Notes under the pieces: model-generated
What the model saw: only the letters and a program-made list of their open reading frames with translations
Databases searched by the model: none
What the model was told of the DNA's origin: nothing
Shown here: piece by piece, positions 26,856-35,184 of the stretch
How the letters are laid out: every line of letters starts with the position of its first letter
Position numbering within the stretch: position 1 is the stretch's first letter
DNA from: Paraburkholderia sprentiae WSM5005
GTDB taxonomy: Bacteria > Pseudomonadota > Gammaproteobacteria > Burkholderiales > Burkholderiaceae
Length of the DNA: 64,000 nucleotides
Assembly: GCF_001865575.2 (NCBI RefSeq)
Contig: NZ_CP017565.2
Coordinates: 423,802 to 487,801, forward strand
Reading direction: 5' to 3'
Program-made: the position numbers and the translations under genes

Positions 26856-26888
26856 CTCAAGAGTGCCGAGTTCGGCACGGTCTTGGGG

Positions 26889-28019
26889 CTATGTGGCCAG
26901 TCTTAACATCTCGAAGGTGTCAGGGTCCTGTCTTTCGGCGATGAATTTCGCGAAGAAATTGGTTTTGGCGCTATTCACGAGAAATTCGGGCAGGCATTGG
27001 CGTAATGCTCCAGAGCCTTCGATCGTCTTGATGACATCGTAGCGGCTGTACTCCCTTCCCAGTGCAATGTAATAGCCGAGGACGGCACGGGTGCAGACAT
27101 CGATAATGACAAGGAGCCACGCCCGGTCGATCTCGAACTCCTGCTCAAACCCAAGCGGGTCACACGTGACCACCTTGAGTCGGATATCAAGCCGGTGACC
27201 GTCGAATTCGACCACCTAATACGGACGAGTCGCCGCAGGGACACCTGCATCGTTCGGCCGTGGCAATCCCTTCAGATGCGAAGCGCCTGCCGACCGCGCG
27301 GCTGTGTCGAAGCGGCGCAACAACTCCGCCTTCACGCGCCGCGCGAGGGAGCGGATCGCGCGGTCTGAAGTATTGAATGGGTAATCCGCGGCAGTCAGAC
27401 CAAGCGTGCGGCATTGGCGGAGAAATTCATCGTGCAGCACTCGCAAACCCTGCAGCCTGGTTCGAAGCCCAGAGTCCGTATGTATCTGCACGAGCATTAC
27501 CTTGCGATGCCTGACCTTGAGCAGCAGCCAGCCTGCGAGGGCTGGATATTGCTCGAACAGGAGGGATAGCGCACCCGCCGCGCCACAACCGCCGCGGTTA
27601 CGACGGAACTCGACGGCTTGTACGCGCGTATAGTCCGCGATGTGTGTGTAACGTACGAGAGCACGGAAACCAAACGGTCTGCCATCGGGGTGCGTCGACA
27701 TCGCGCGCTCCGGCAAGCGATACAACTGCCGACGGTTGACACCTGTTGATAGCTCGATCGATTTAACCGGCCCTCCGGCGGCATACCGCACCACCGCCTC
27801 TTCGCGCCGTTCGAAAGCTCGCCGGGCGGCTTCATCGAGTTCTGTGTGCGCAACGGTAGGCCAGACACTCAGGTCGATCGCCTGCAACTCCGGCTTCCAG
27901 TGGCTTATGATCCTGCCTCCGCCCGTACAAATGGCGTCAGCAGAGATAGTGGTTGGGTGCGAAGCTCCGCTGCCGTGACCCGCCCGCTGCACAACAGGGC
28001 GAACAGTGCCGCTCGGCAC
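26889..28019 (-). pseudogene. TnsB-like DDE transposase with in-frame stop
   Basis: Two consecutive pieces in one frame are separated only by TAG at about 27216-27218. The upstream piece has an HTH-containing N-terminal region (VKSIELSTGVNRRQLYRLPE) and RALVRYTHIADYTR, as in Tn7-like/TniA transposases. The downstream piece begins the DDE domain with the first Asp (IDRAWLLVIIDVCTRAVLGY). Sequence stops at about 26889, before the remaining catalytic residues. The coding start is unclear: GGAGG lies just before position 27907, but no ATG or GTG follows. The transposase is inactive. Confidence 0.7.
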
Positions 28020-28452
28020 AGAACGGGATCGCCAGTCGAAAATTCACGCTCGATGGCGAGTAGTCTCTGAGGCACTGCAACGAACCGCGTTATCGCTTCC
28101 GATAACGCCGCGGGAATAGGTCCCGGTTGGCGATAACATATGGCAGCATGCGCTGCCAGTTCTCGATCCATACTCGCGCGGCAGTCAGCTCAGCCAGGGC
28201 GATCCGACGGACCGATAACGTATAGCCATCAAGCGAACATTGCGAATGCCCTCCTCCACTGGTGCATTCCCTAAGATCGGCATCGCTTAGGATAACCAAT
28301 TCATCTTTATCAACGTAGGGAACCCAAAAATCCGCGAGCTGGAGGCGCTCCCCGATCTTGATGTAGCCGGGGCGCTCACAGAAGTCGGACACCGCCGGGT
28401 CCGTCTCAAGCAACATCCACATTGCGAGCAGGGAACGTCGATAGAAACTCAA
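27905..28452 (-). pseudogene. TnsA-like endonuclease subunit, frameshifted
   Basis: The frame from 28452 gives MSFYRRSLLAMWMLLETDPA, CERPGYIKIGERLQLADFWV and WIENWQRMLPYVIANRDLFP, the pattern of TnsA-like proteins of Tn7-type transposons (short N-terminal part, restriction-like core reduced). The frame ends at 28090, but the sense continues in another frame (ALSEAITRFVAVPQRLLAI to a TAA at 27905), so an indel lies near 28110. The gene directly precedes the TnsB-like pseudogene, matching tnsA-tnsB order. The element is dead on both counts. Confidence 0.6.
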
Positions 28453-28851
28453 CCGGCGCTGCAGCTTAGGGCTGAACGCATCGAATCAATGCGCGCCTCG
28501 CGGTCGCTTGAGCGCTATCGGCTTGACTATCACGGACGATCTCATGGGATCCACGCCTTGAAGACGGGATTCGAAGTGTAGGAGGCGGATTGACGAATTT
28601 AATACGTACATATGCGAATTGACAGATTTGCGACGTTTCCCATGTACGCAAAAATGTCAACATGCACGCGGCTTGCCCCGCCAGCGCTGACCCGGCCAGT
28701 GACAGATTTACTCCGCTCTACGGTTGGGCACTGCCTAGCCGACTAACTCTCCGCTAAACACATCCTTGAGGCCGGCCAGACGCAGCCATCGCTGATCGGT
28801 CGCGATATACGGCCGGCCTTCAATCGGGCCGCCGCTGGCGAGGATTATTCG
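28453..28851. repeat. Candidate transposon end: repeated TGAC(A)GAATTT-type motifs
   Basis: No gene. Four related short motifs occur upstream of the tnsA-like gene: TGACGAATTT at 28591, TGACAGATTTGCG at 28620, the inverted CGCAAAAATGTCA at 28647, and TGACAGATTTAC at 28700. Tn7-like elements carry several TnsB-binding repeats at each end, and these could be the remains of the end adjacent to tnsA. The rest of the stretch shows nothing. Confidence 0.4.
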
Positions 28852-29064
28852 TTGTTCTGGGTCGGCAATATGCGTGGAGTTCTGGTAGGACACGACCCAG
28901 AAGCATGGGACGATATCGCGATCGCTCGGTACGCGGGCTTCGGCGCACTACGACGGATTCTGCAAAGCGCGGCATACGAAGAACATGCAGCGCCGCATCG
29001 CCGCGCAGCGCTCGCCGATTGGAAGTTCATCGTGACGACTCAGCCTAATAAGCTCCCCGCATGA
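28852..29064 (+). pseudogene. Fragment of a DUF1330-like/dimeric alpha-beta barrel protein
   Basis: The 70-residue frame (TTG start, no Shine-Dalgarno) reads GVLVGHDPEAWDDIAIARYA then ILQSAAYEEHAAPHRRAALA and DWKFIVTTQ, resembling small ferredoxin-like-fold proteins of the DUF1330/EthD kind in which a Y-x-x-H-x-x-HR helix is common. The N-terminal strand seems missing. It sits just beyond the putative transposon end and is probably a truncated host gene. Confidence 0.4.
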
Positions 29065-29351
29065 GGATCTTGGTGGCGCCTTCGGCGTCAGTTTGCGGTT
29101 CAGCGAACGCCCTCACGTCACGCTCGCACTGGCGATCGCGCTTGTTCCGCGCGTCCTTGAAGACGCCGATAAGCAGCTCACGAACATCTTTGAGCATAAC
29201 AATGAAACCGGCGAGTGCCTTGGTGCAAGGTTTTTCAGTGGGGGTTACCGTGCAACATTTGGTTGTAGGCCATGCCAGGTTGGGCCTTTACCCAATGCTA
29301 CATAGGAGTGTGTTGCATCCACCGGTTGAATCCGCCCTCCGCAGCGGACCT
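29065..29351. other. Gene-free stretch
   Basis: Only short overlapping frames without protein-like character. No repeat or regulatory signal recognised. Confidence 0.4.
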
Positions 29352-30614
29352 TCATGTGTAGATCATGTCAGTCGCGTCTCCGGTCTCATGGAAAAGAGGT
29401 AGGTGCACGATGATCGCGCAGCCGTTTCCCGGTGAACTGACAACAACGATCCGGCCACCCAGCATCAGGACGCGCTCCTCCATTCCCGCCAGTCCGAACG
29501 ATCTTTTTCTGGTCGCCAGAGGATCGAATCCTTGACCGTCGTCCCGTACTTCCAGCACACAGGAATCCGGCGTTCGCTCGAGCGTGATGGTCACCTGGCT
29601 GGCCGCAGCGTGACGGGCAACATTGGTCAGCGCCTCCTGGGCGACGCGAAACAGTACGATAGCGCGGTCCTCGCTCAGCACGAGGTTCTCGTCCTGCACG
29701 CGGAGGCGACACACGGTGCATGGATTGTGGTTGAATTCCGCAACGAGCCACTCGAGCGCAGCCACAATGCCTGCGTCCAGCGCTGCAGGGCGTAGCGACG
29801 CGATGACACCCCGGACAACCCGCATGGTGTTGTCCACCAGCGTCGTCAATGCCTGGGCCTGTTCGGCCAGCGCTGGCAGGTCCTTGCCAAACTGCAGGGC
29901 TAACGTCGATGCCCTCATGCGAAGGGCTGTGAGGTGTTGTCCCAGTTCGTCGTGCATTTCCCGTGCAATGTGCTTGCGCTCTTCCTCACGAGCCGTCTCG
30001 CGACGGGAGGTGAGCTCTCGCAGCATCTCGTAGGACTCACGCAAGCGGTGCTCTGCTTTCTTGCGTTCCGTCAGATCGAGCACGAACGCGACACCCTCGT
30101 TTCCGCCCTCCTCGAACGTGGCGACGCCGATCAGCACGGGCACGCGGCTGCCGTCTTTCCGGAAGTACTCCTTTTCGAACGGTTCCAGGCGCCCAGTCAC
30201 TTTCTGTTGTGGTATCCATTGACTCAGGTCACGGGCTAGCCATTCCGGTGGCGTGAGGTCCATCCAGCGTAGCCGGCCCGCCGTGAGGTCCTCGCGGTCG
30301 TAACCCACAACGCGCAGAAACGCGTCGTTGGCCTCGAGAACGTGGCCTTGGAGATCCCATATGAAAATACCGATGATGTTCGCGTCGACGAGGCGCCGGA
30401 TCTTTGCTTCGCGTTGTTCGAGTTCGCGGTACAAGCGCGTATTCTCGAGCGAAGTCGCCGCCTGGGAAGCAAGAAGCCGAAGCAACGCAATCCGGGCCGG
30501 CGCGAAGACGCGCGTTTGGGCCAGCTCGGCCAGCGTCTCGTCGCCCTTGAGCGCCGCGAGTGCCACCTTTGCCTTGAACGCCGGTGAGTGTGTCCGTCGG
30601 TTGCGTTTCGTCAT
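29352..30614 (-). CDS. PAS sensor histidine kinase with IS3 OrfA-derived N-terminus
   Basis: The 420-residue frame starts at ATG 30614 with MTKRNRRTHSPAFKAKVALA, residues 1-33, the exact style of an IS3-family OrfA N-terminus. At about residue 34 (DNA about 30515) it switches to kinase sequence: the tail of a GAF domain (LLASQAATSLENTRLYRELE, 48-67), a PAS domain (70-190; IIGIFIWDLQGHVLEANDAF), HisKA_3 with phospho-His H221 (IAREMHDELGQHL) and HATPase_c (RVAQEALTNVARHA, DDGQGFDP). The rest of the large GAF/AAA kinase is missing. The insertion element supplies the start codon, so this may be an expressed soluble chimera. No response regulator gene is adjacent. Confidence 0.8.
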   Translation of the reverse strand: MTKRNRRTHSPAFKAKVALAALKGDETLAELAQTRVFAPARIALLRLLASQAATSLENTRLYRELEQREAKIRRLVDANIIGIFIWDLQGHVLEANDAFLRVVGYDREDLTAGRLRWMDLTPPEWLARDLSQWIPQQKVTGRLEPFEKEYFRKDGSRVPVLIGVATFEEGGNEGVAFVLDLTERKKAEHRLRESYEMLRELTSRRETAREEERKHIAREMHDELGQHLTALRMRASTLALQFGKDLPALAEQAQALTTLVDNTMRVVRGVIASLRPAALDAGIVAALEWLVAEFNHNPCTVCRLRVQDENLVLSEDRAIVLFRVAQEALTNVARHAAASQVTITLERTPDSCVLEVRDDGQGFDPLATRKRSFGLAGMEERVLMLGGRIVVVSSPGNGCAIIVHLPLFHETGDATDMIYT

Positions 30615-30671
30615 CTTCTGATTCCTTGTTGCCGGCCACTATGACCGACTCACGCCCCCTAACTCTTCCAC

Positions 30672-30806
30672 TTACCGACCTGTCCGGATTCTCGGCGTCA
30701 CTTCTGTTACCCGGGTGTAGATTGCGGAAACCTTCATCAGTCGCTCCACTCGGTCGAGCTTGCTCATGATCCGGACCAGCATGTCCTGCACCCGCTCCGG
30801 TTTCAT
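30672..30806 (-). CDS. Small hypothetical protein (44 aa)
   Basis: The frame from ATG 30806 to TAA 30672 encodes a highly charged, helical peptide (MKPERVQDMLVRIMSKLDRV, then ERLMKVSAIYTRVTEVTPR). It looks like a coiled-coil or small DNA-binding protein. It lies 57 bp upstream of the kinase chimera in the same direction. I do not recognise it. The protein-like composition is the only support. Confidence 0.35.
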   Translation of the reverse strand: MKPERVQDMLVRIMSKLDRVERLMKVSAIYTRVTEVTPRIRTGR

Positions 30807-30875
30807 GGCCAGCACTCAGAAGCGCATTCCAGGTCAGCGCGAGGGCCTCCCTGGTGGTGCTCCGGCACCATGTCT

Positions 30876-31082
30876 TCAAGATGACGAAGACTCCACGCAC
30901 AGGCCTCTCCGACACCGAGACAAATCGGATTCCTCATCATTCGCCAACGCCGCTTCAAACGCATGAACAAAACGCTGAAACGCATCCAGGGTCCCATGGA
31001 CGCTTCGGTACTCGGTGCGCCCGATTCTGCCGTCGAGTATGACCAGCATTCCGGCATTCCCCGCCAATTCCAAGATGTTCAT
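30876..31082 (-). CDS. Small hypothetical protein (68 aa)
   Basis: ATG 31082 is preceded by GAGGAGAACGGA, a strong ribosome binding site. The product begins MNILELAGNAGMLVILDGRI with a hydrophobic first helix, then charged sequence ending in a Ser-rich tail. Together with the 44-aa frame downstream it could form a short leftward unit before the kinase chimera. No domain recognised. Confidence 0.45.
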   Translation of the reverse strand: MNILELAGNAGMLVILDGRIGRTEYRSVHGTLDAFQRFVHAFEAALANDEESDLSRCRRGLCVESSSS

Positions 31083-31201
31083 TCCGTTCTCCTCAGATCG
31101 CCCGACTATCGACCCGCTCACGCCGCGAGCCGGTAAGAGCGCATCGCGGGCATCTCAGCATCCAGCGACACCGCGTTCCTCAAACGAAAATCGGTCCGAC
31201 C

Positions 31202-31381
31202 TCATACAGGCATTGCCTTGCCAGCAGGATCCGGTCCATGATCTCTACGCGCGCGATGCTGAAGGTGAATTACGCCGTTTTCCTCTTCGCCGCCGCCGGT
31301 ACGGTCACGCTTGATCAGCCTGTCGGCAGCTACCCTCAATACTTTAAACAGAAACGTCTTACTTTCGATACGAATAGGAAT
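31202..31381 (-). CDS. Possible small basic protein with non-standard ATT start
   Basis: Seven bases after a perfect GGAGG box (31390-31394 region, minus strand) an open frame begins with ATT and runs 59 codons: IPIRIESKTFLFKVLRVAAD, then LIKRDRTGGGEEENGVIHL. ATT starts are rare, so this may be a gene whose ATG was mutated. No other frame in 31083-31485 is convincing. Confidence 0.25.
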   Translation of the reverse strand: MPIRIESKTFLFKVLRVAADRLIKRDRTGGGEEENGVIHLQHRARRDHGPDPAGKAMPV

Positions 31382-31485
31382 CCTTATTGCCTCCAGGTCG
31401 CGTCAACGGCGCGGAGCTCGCTTTTCCCACCGGAGCGGGATGGCGCTATTAGGGAGGGTTCCGTTGGCTGGTTCGCACCACGCCG

Positions 31486-32169
31486 TTATTCATTGTGGTA
31501 AATCGCGAACTCTCGAGCAGGCGCTCGCTCCGTCCTCAATCTATTTTCGTCAGCCGACGTATCCTCATATCCGAGCGCCATGCCCGACAGCAGAATGTGG
31601 CTGTCAGGGATGTTCAGGATGTCGTGGACGACGCCACCATATTCGCACCAGGCTTGCTGCGGGCATGACGCAATTCCGTAGCACTGTGCCGCGATCATTA
31701 CGTTCTGCATGAACATGCCACTGTCAAGCCAGGAGCCCGCCAGGAGATATCTGTCCATGGTGAAGAACAAGCCGACGGGGGCACCGAAGAACTTGAAATT
31801 GCGAAGCATCGCCTCCTTGCGGGAAACATGGTCTGAGCGTTCAATCCCGTAAAGACTGTATAGGTCGAAGCCGACCTTGCGTCGTCGCGATAGATGGACG
31901 TCGTGCAGTTTTTCCGGCATGTAGGCATACTCGTCACACCGCCTGCCTTCGCGAGCGGCCTCCAATACGGCTGCGGACAGCCGATTTCTGGCATTGCCGG
32001 TTACCACATGAACGTGCCAAGGCTGAATGTTCGTACCTGAAGGGGCTCTTGCAGCCAGGTTGAGAATGTCGTCGATCACGCCCGCGGTAATAAGCGTATC
32101 CAAAAACCGTCTTACCGACCGACGTTGGACAATAGCTTCGATCGCGCTTACGGAAGGCGTTGCATTCAT
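31486..32169 (-). CDS. Nitroreductase-family FMN oxidoreductase
   Basis: From ATG 32169 the product has 227 residues and the nitroreductase fold: AIVQRRSVRRFLDTLI (FMN-binding Arg-Arg-Ser), ARAPSGTNIQPWHVHVVTG, MFMQNVMIAAQCYGIASCPQ and the C-terminal SGMALGYEDTSADENRLRTE. These flavoproteins use NAD(P)H to reduce nitroaromatics, quinones or enones. It starts 29 bp after the acyl-CoA ligase stop, so the two genes likely form one operon. Soluble; substrate unknown. Confidence 0.88.
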   Translation of the reverse strand: MNATPSVSAIEAIVQRRSVRRFLDTLITAGVIDDILNLAARAPSGTNIQPWHVHVVTGNARNRLSAAVLEAAREGRRCDEYAYMPEKLHDVHLSRRRKVGFDLYSLYGIERSDHVSRKEAMLRNFKFFGAPVGLFFTMDRYLLAGSWLDSGMFMQNVMIAAQCYGIASCPQQAWCEYGGVVHDILNIPDSHILLSGMALGYEDTSADENRLRTERAPAREFAIYHNE

Positions 32170-32198
32170 AGGTTGGTCACTCTTTAATAGCGGCAAGA

Positions 32199-33893
32199 CT
32201 AATTCGTCCCGGCACCAATCGAGGCAATAGAACCGTCTTTTTTGCGCTGCTCCCGCAGCACAAACCGTTGAATCTTCCCGCTCGGAGTTTTGGGAAGCTC
32301 GGCGGAAAAGTGGACCTGGCGAGGGTAAGCGTGAGCCGCATAGCGGGTCTTTACCCACTGCTGAATGTCATGTTCCATTTCGGGCCCCGCCTTTTCAGGC
32401 CGACGCAGTACGACATACGCTTCGATAACCTCGCCCCGCACCTTATCCGGTACCGCAATCACTGCGCATTCGGCGACATCCGGGTGCGCGGCGATCACCG
32501 ATTCGACCTCAAACGGGCCGATCCGGTAGCCAGCCATGATGATTACGTCGTCCTCTCGCGAGGAAAAGAAGAAGTAACCGTCTTCGTCGACGCGGCCCAG
32601 GTCGCCGCTCAGATACCATCTTCCGTCGCCGGCAAAGCGCTCAGCGCTTTTCGCAGAATCGTCCTCGTAGCCCTTGAACCAGGCCAGCGGGCTTTCCGTC
32701 AGTTCGAACGCGACTCGGCCCACCTCGCCGACTCCGACCTCGACATCATTGTCGCGATCGAGCACAACCGCCTTCCATCCCGGCATCGCGACACCCATTG
32801 AGCCCGCTTTCACAGGCCGCGCGAGACGTGGGTCATGATGGTTATTGATGAGCATGCCAGCTTCCGTTTGACCGTAATGATCAAACACTTCGACACCAAG
32901 GGCGCCGACCGCCCATTCATTCACATCCGGTGTGAGCGGTTCGCCCGCACTTGAGGCGCAACGGAGTGCAAGGCCGGGAGGCGGCTCAATTTCCGAACAC
33001 AACAAGGAGCGATACACGGTCGGCGCAGCAGCAAAGTTTGTCACTTTGCGATCGACCAGGACGCGGTACGTCGTCAGAGGCTCAAACCCAGCTTTCAGCA
33101 AGACACTGTGAACGCCGGTGCACAAGGATCCGATAACGCCAAAGTATAGGCCGTAGCCCCAGCCGGGGTCAGCAGCGCACCAGTAGACATCGTCATCGCG
33201 TACGCCGATACCGAATTCGACATAGCTATGGAATGTGGCGAGCGCTCGAATCGGAACGACCACCGCCTTCGGCCGACCCGTGGTACCGGAGGTGAAGATG
33301 TGGATGAAGGGGGCATCCCCGCCCAGTGAGGCAGCCGCGCTTACCGGCTGCTGCGCACCGCCCTTGAGGACTGATTCGAAAGTAACGGCCAGCGGATCGG
33401 CGCTTGCCGCTTGCTCACCCCCGATCACTACAACACGCCACGAAGGGTTTTCCGGCGTATCTTCGCCTGGGGCTAGCTTTGCAGCTTGAGCGGAATCGCA
33501 GATCACGACCTTCGCATGACTGCCGGCTAGTCTCAGCGCTATCGCGGCCTGCGCGAATGCCGTGAAGAGCGGCACATGCACCGCGCCTAGCCTCCAGATC
33601 GCCATCAGCGCGATCAGGAATTCCTGACTTTTGCCGGCCAGGGTAGCAACCCTATCGCCTTTTCCAATCCCAAGCGATGCAAGACCGGCGGCAAATGCCT
33701 CGGACTGACGCTTCAGTTCACCATAGGTCAAGCGTTTAGCTTCGAGTGTCGCATCAACGACCTCGTACGCCACGCTCTGCGGATTGTGCCTGTCGCACAG
33801 GAGCCAGGCCACACTTGCAGAAGGATCGGAGTATTGACTCACCAGTTCGGTTACCCGCAGGCGCGGGTCCAAAAGAGTCGTTTTGATATCCAT
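32199..33893 (-). CDS. AMP-binding acyl-CoA synthetase (acetyl/medium-chain/aryl acid type)
   Basis: The 564-residue enzyme activates a carboxylic acid with ATP and CoA. Motifs seen: IHIFTSGTTGRPKAVVV (P-loop-like A3), YWCAADPGWGYGLYFGVIGS, DHYGQTEAGMLINNH (A5), WYLSGDLGRVDEDGYFFFSS (A7), REDDVIIMAGYRIGPFEVE (A8) and the catalytic Lys in LPKTPSGKIQRF (A10). It resembles acetyl-CoA synthetase-like and benzoate-type ligases; the acid is not identifiable. Upstream, a 26-bp operator-like site at 33942-33967 lies about 50 bp from ATG 33893, and a TetR gene diverges. Confidence 0.9.
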   Translation of the reverse strand: MDIKTTLLDPRLRVTELVSQYSDPSASVAWLLCDRHNPQSVAYEVVDATLEAKRLTYGELKRQSEAFAAGLASLGIGKGDRVATLAGKSQEFLIALMAIWRLGAVHVPLFTAFAQAAIALRLAGSHAKVVICDSAQAAKLAPGEDTPENPSWRVVVIGGEQAASADPLAVTFESVLKGGAQQPVSAAASLGGDAPFIHIFTSGTTGRPKAVVVPIRALATFHSYVEFGIGVRDDDVYWCAADPGWGYGLYFGVIGSLCTGVHSVLLKAGFEPLTTYRVLVDRKVTNFAAAPTVYRSLLCSEIEPPPGLALRCASSAGEPLTPDVNEWAVGALGVEVFDHYGQTEAGMLINNHHDPRLARPVKAGSMGVAMPGWKAVVLDRDNDVEVGVGEVGRVAFELTESPLAWFKGYEDDSAKSAERFAGDGRWYLSGDLGRVDEDGYFFFSSREDDVIIMAGYRIGPFEVESVIAAHPDVAECAVIAVPDKVRGEVIEAYVVLRRPEKAGPEMEHDIQQWVKTRYAAHAYPRQVHFSAELPKTPSGKIQRFVLREQRKKDGSIASIGAGTN

Positions 33894-33941
33894 ATCTGTC
33901 TCCCGAATTTTTTAGGACCGAGGGCGGGTCGATGATCTTGT

Positions 33942-33967
33942 TTAAGTAGAATTGTGATTCTCTTAAC
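33942..33967. promoter_or_regulatory. Operator-like inverted repeat (TetR target?) upstream of the acyl-CoA ligase
   Basis: The site has outer arms TTAAG and CTTAA and inner arms AGAAT and ATTCT. A 26-bp site with the same TTAAGT...TTAAC frame lies upstream of the esterase gene at 37159-37184. Dyad symmetry, spacing and recurrence suggest one regulator, most simply the TetR-family protein encoded at 34144. Confidence 0.5.
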
Positions 33968-34143
33968 AATAGTGCGGCACCGCCTCGCTGTCAAGCTCGG
34001 GGGCCTAGGTATCAGCACTCAACCCCCAGCCCCCAGCCCGCCCGGATGTTTGTCGCGAACTGCCATGTCATAATGACTTTCAAGAGCACGCTCCGAGCAG
34101 GCCTTCTGACCTCGTACGACATCTGCACCGACGGTGAGCTGAA

Positions 34144-34791
34144 ATGGAAAATCTACTTAACGTACCGCGCGTCCGCATCCGTCGCCGCGGCGCAGACAAA
34201 TATCCGCTGATCCTCAAGGCTGCGCGTGCGCTGGTCGCGCAATCGGGATTTCGCGAAGCGCAGATGTCGTCGATCGCAGACGCCGCCGGGCTTGCGATTG
34301 GAACGCTCTATCGATATTTCCCGTCCAGAACAGAACTCATGGTCGAGGTTGTAAAGACGACCGCGCAGCGAGAAGTAGATGTCGTCGCCGGAATTGCGAT
34401 GCGTGATGGAACTGCTCGCGATCGGCTTGGTGCGGCGGCATGGACTTTTGCAAGCAGAGCATTGCGCGGGCATCGCCTGGCACATGCTCTCGTTGCCGAG
34501 CCGGTCGAGCCTGACGTGGAGGCAGCTCGCCTTGTTTATCACCGCGCGCTGTCGCGAGTCTTCAAGACGATCATCGAGCAAGGAATCGCGGGGAACGAAT
34601 TCCCCGTTCAGGATGCCGCCGCCTCGGCGGATTGCATCGTGGGATGCCTGTTTGAGGGCCTGGTGGCGCCACTTACGATTAACCCGGCAGACCCTGCGCC
34701 GGAGCAAGCTGCCCACGCCACGGCGATTATCGCTTTCTGTCTGCGAGGGGTGTCGGGCGACTCGCGACCGTTCTCTCCTCCCGCCTATTGA
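34144..34791 (+). CDS. TetR/AcrR-family transcriptional regulator
   Basis: The 215-residue protein has the N-terminal TetR HTH (about residues 20-65: ILKAARALVAQSGFREAQMS, then IADAAGLAIGTLYRYFPSR) and an all-helical ligand domain with LAHALVAEPVEPDVEAARLVY. It is transcribed away from the ligase/nitroreductase operon. It probably represses that operon and, given the shared operator-like site, also the esterase gene at 35185-37074. The ligand is presumably an acyl-CoA or aromatic acid, which is inference. Confidence 0.88.
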   Translation: MENLLNVPRVRIRRRGADKYPLILKAARALVAQSGFREAQMSSIADAAGLAIGTLYRYFPSRTELMVEVVKTTAQREVDVVAGIAMRDGTARDRLGAAAWTFASRALRGHRLAHALVAEPVEPDVEAARLVYHRALSRVFKTIIEQGIAGNEFPVQDAAASADCIVGCLFEGLVAPLTINPADPAPEQAAHATAIIAFCLRGVSGDSRPFSPPAY

Positions 34792-35184
34792 ATCCTAAGC
34801 TCGGCGACGAACCGGCTTGCTAGGCGATGGGCCACAAACTGGAGAGGCTCAAGCGGGAAGTGCAGTTTGCCGGCATTCACCGCGGCCGGTCGCTCGAGGT
34901 GATTACTGCGGATTAGTCGGCCATGGTGCGAGACTCTTGCCGCTTGAACAGAATCTGCGTTTGACGAGCCCCGAGTCCGGGCTTACTTTGTTGCCCCCCA
35001 AAAAAGCCAACGGTCCCCGGTCCCAACGGCTTTTCCTGAAAGCTCAGCCCTTGGCAGACGCCGCATCAGGTCTGGTTTCGACGATGATGTGATTAACTGC
35101 AAGACGGGCAAGACGCTTATTTTTGACTGAATACAAGAGTGAGGCAGTTTGCTTGTGAGCTACTGCCCCACTACAAGTCAATGG
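34792..35184. other. Gene-free stretch between tetR-type gene and esterase gene
   Basis: The two flanking genes converge here. Only short frames without protein-like features were seen. No clear rho-independent terminator was recognised. Confidence 0.4.

Noticed and set aside
30229..30915. 228-codon frame overlapping the kinase chimera start
   Set aside because: No domain and it overlaps the better supported kinase and the small frame at 30672-30806 in another phase.
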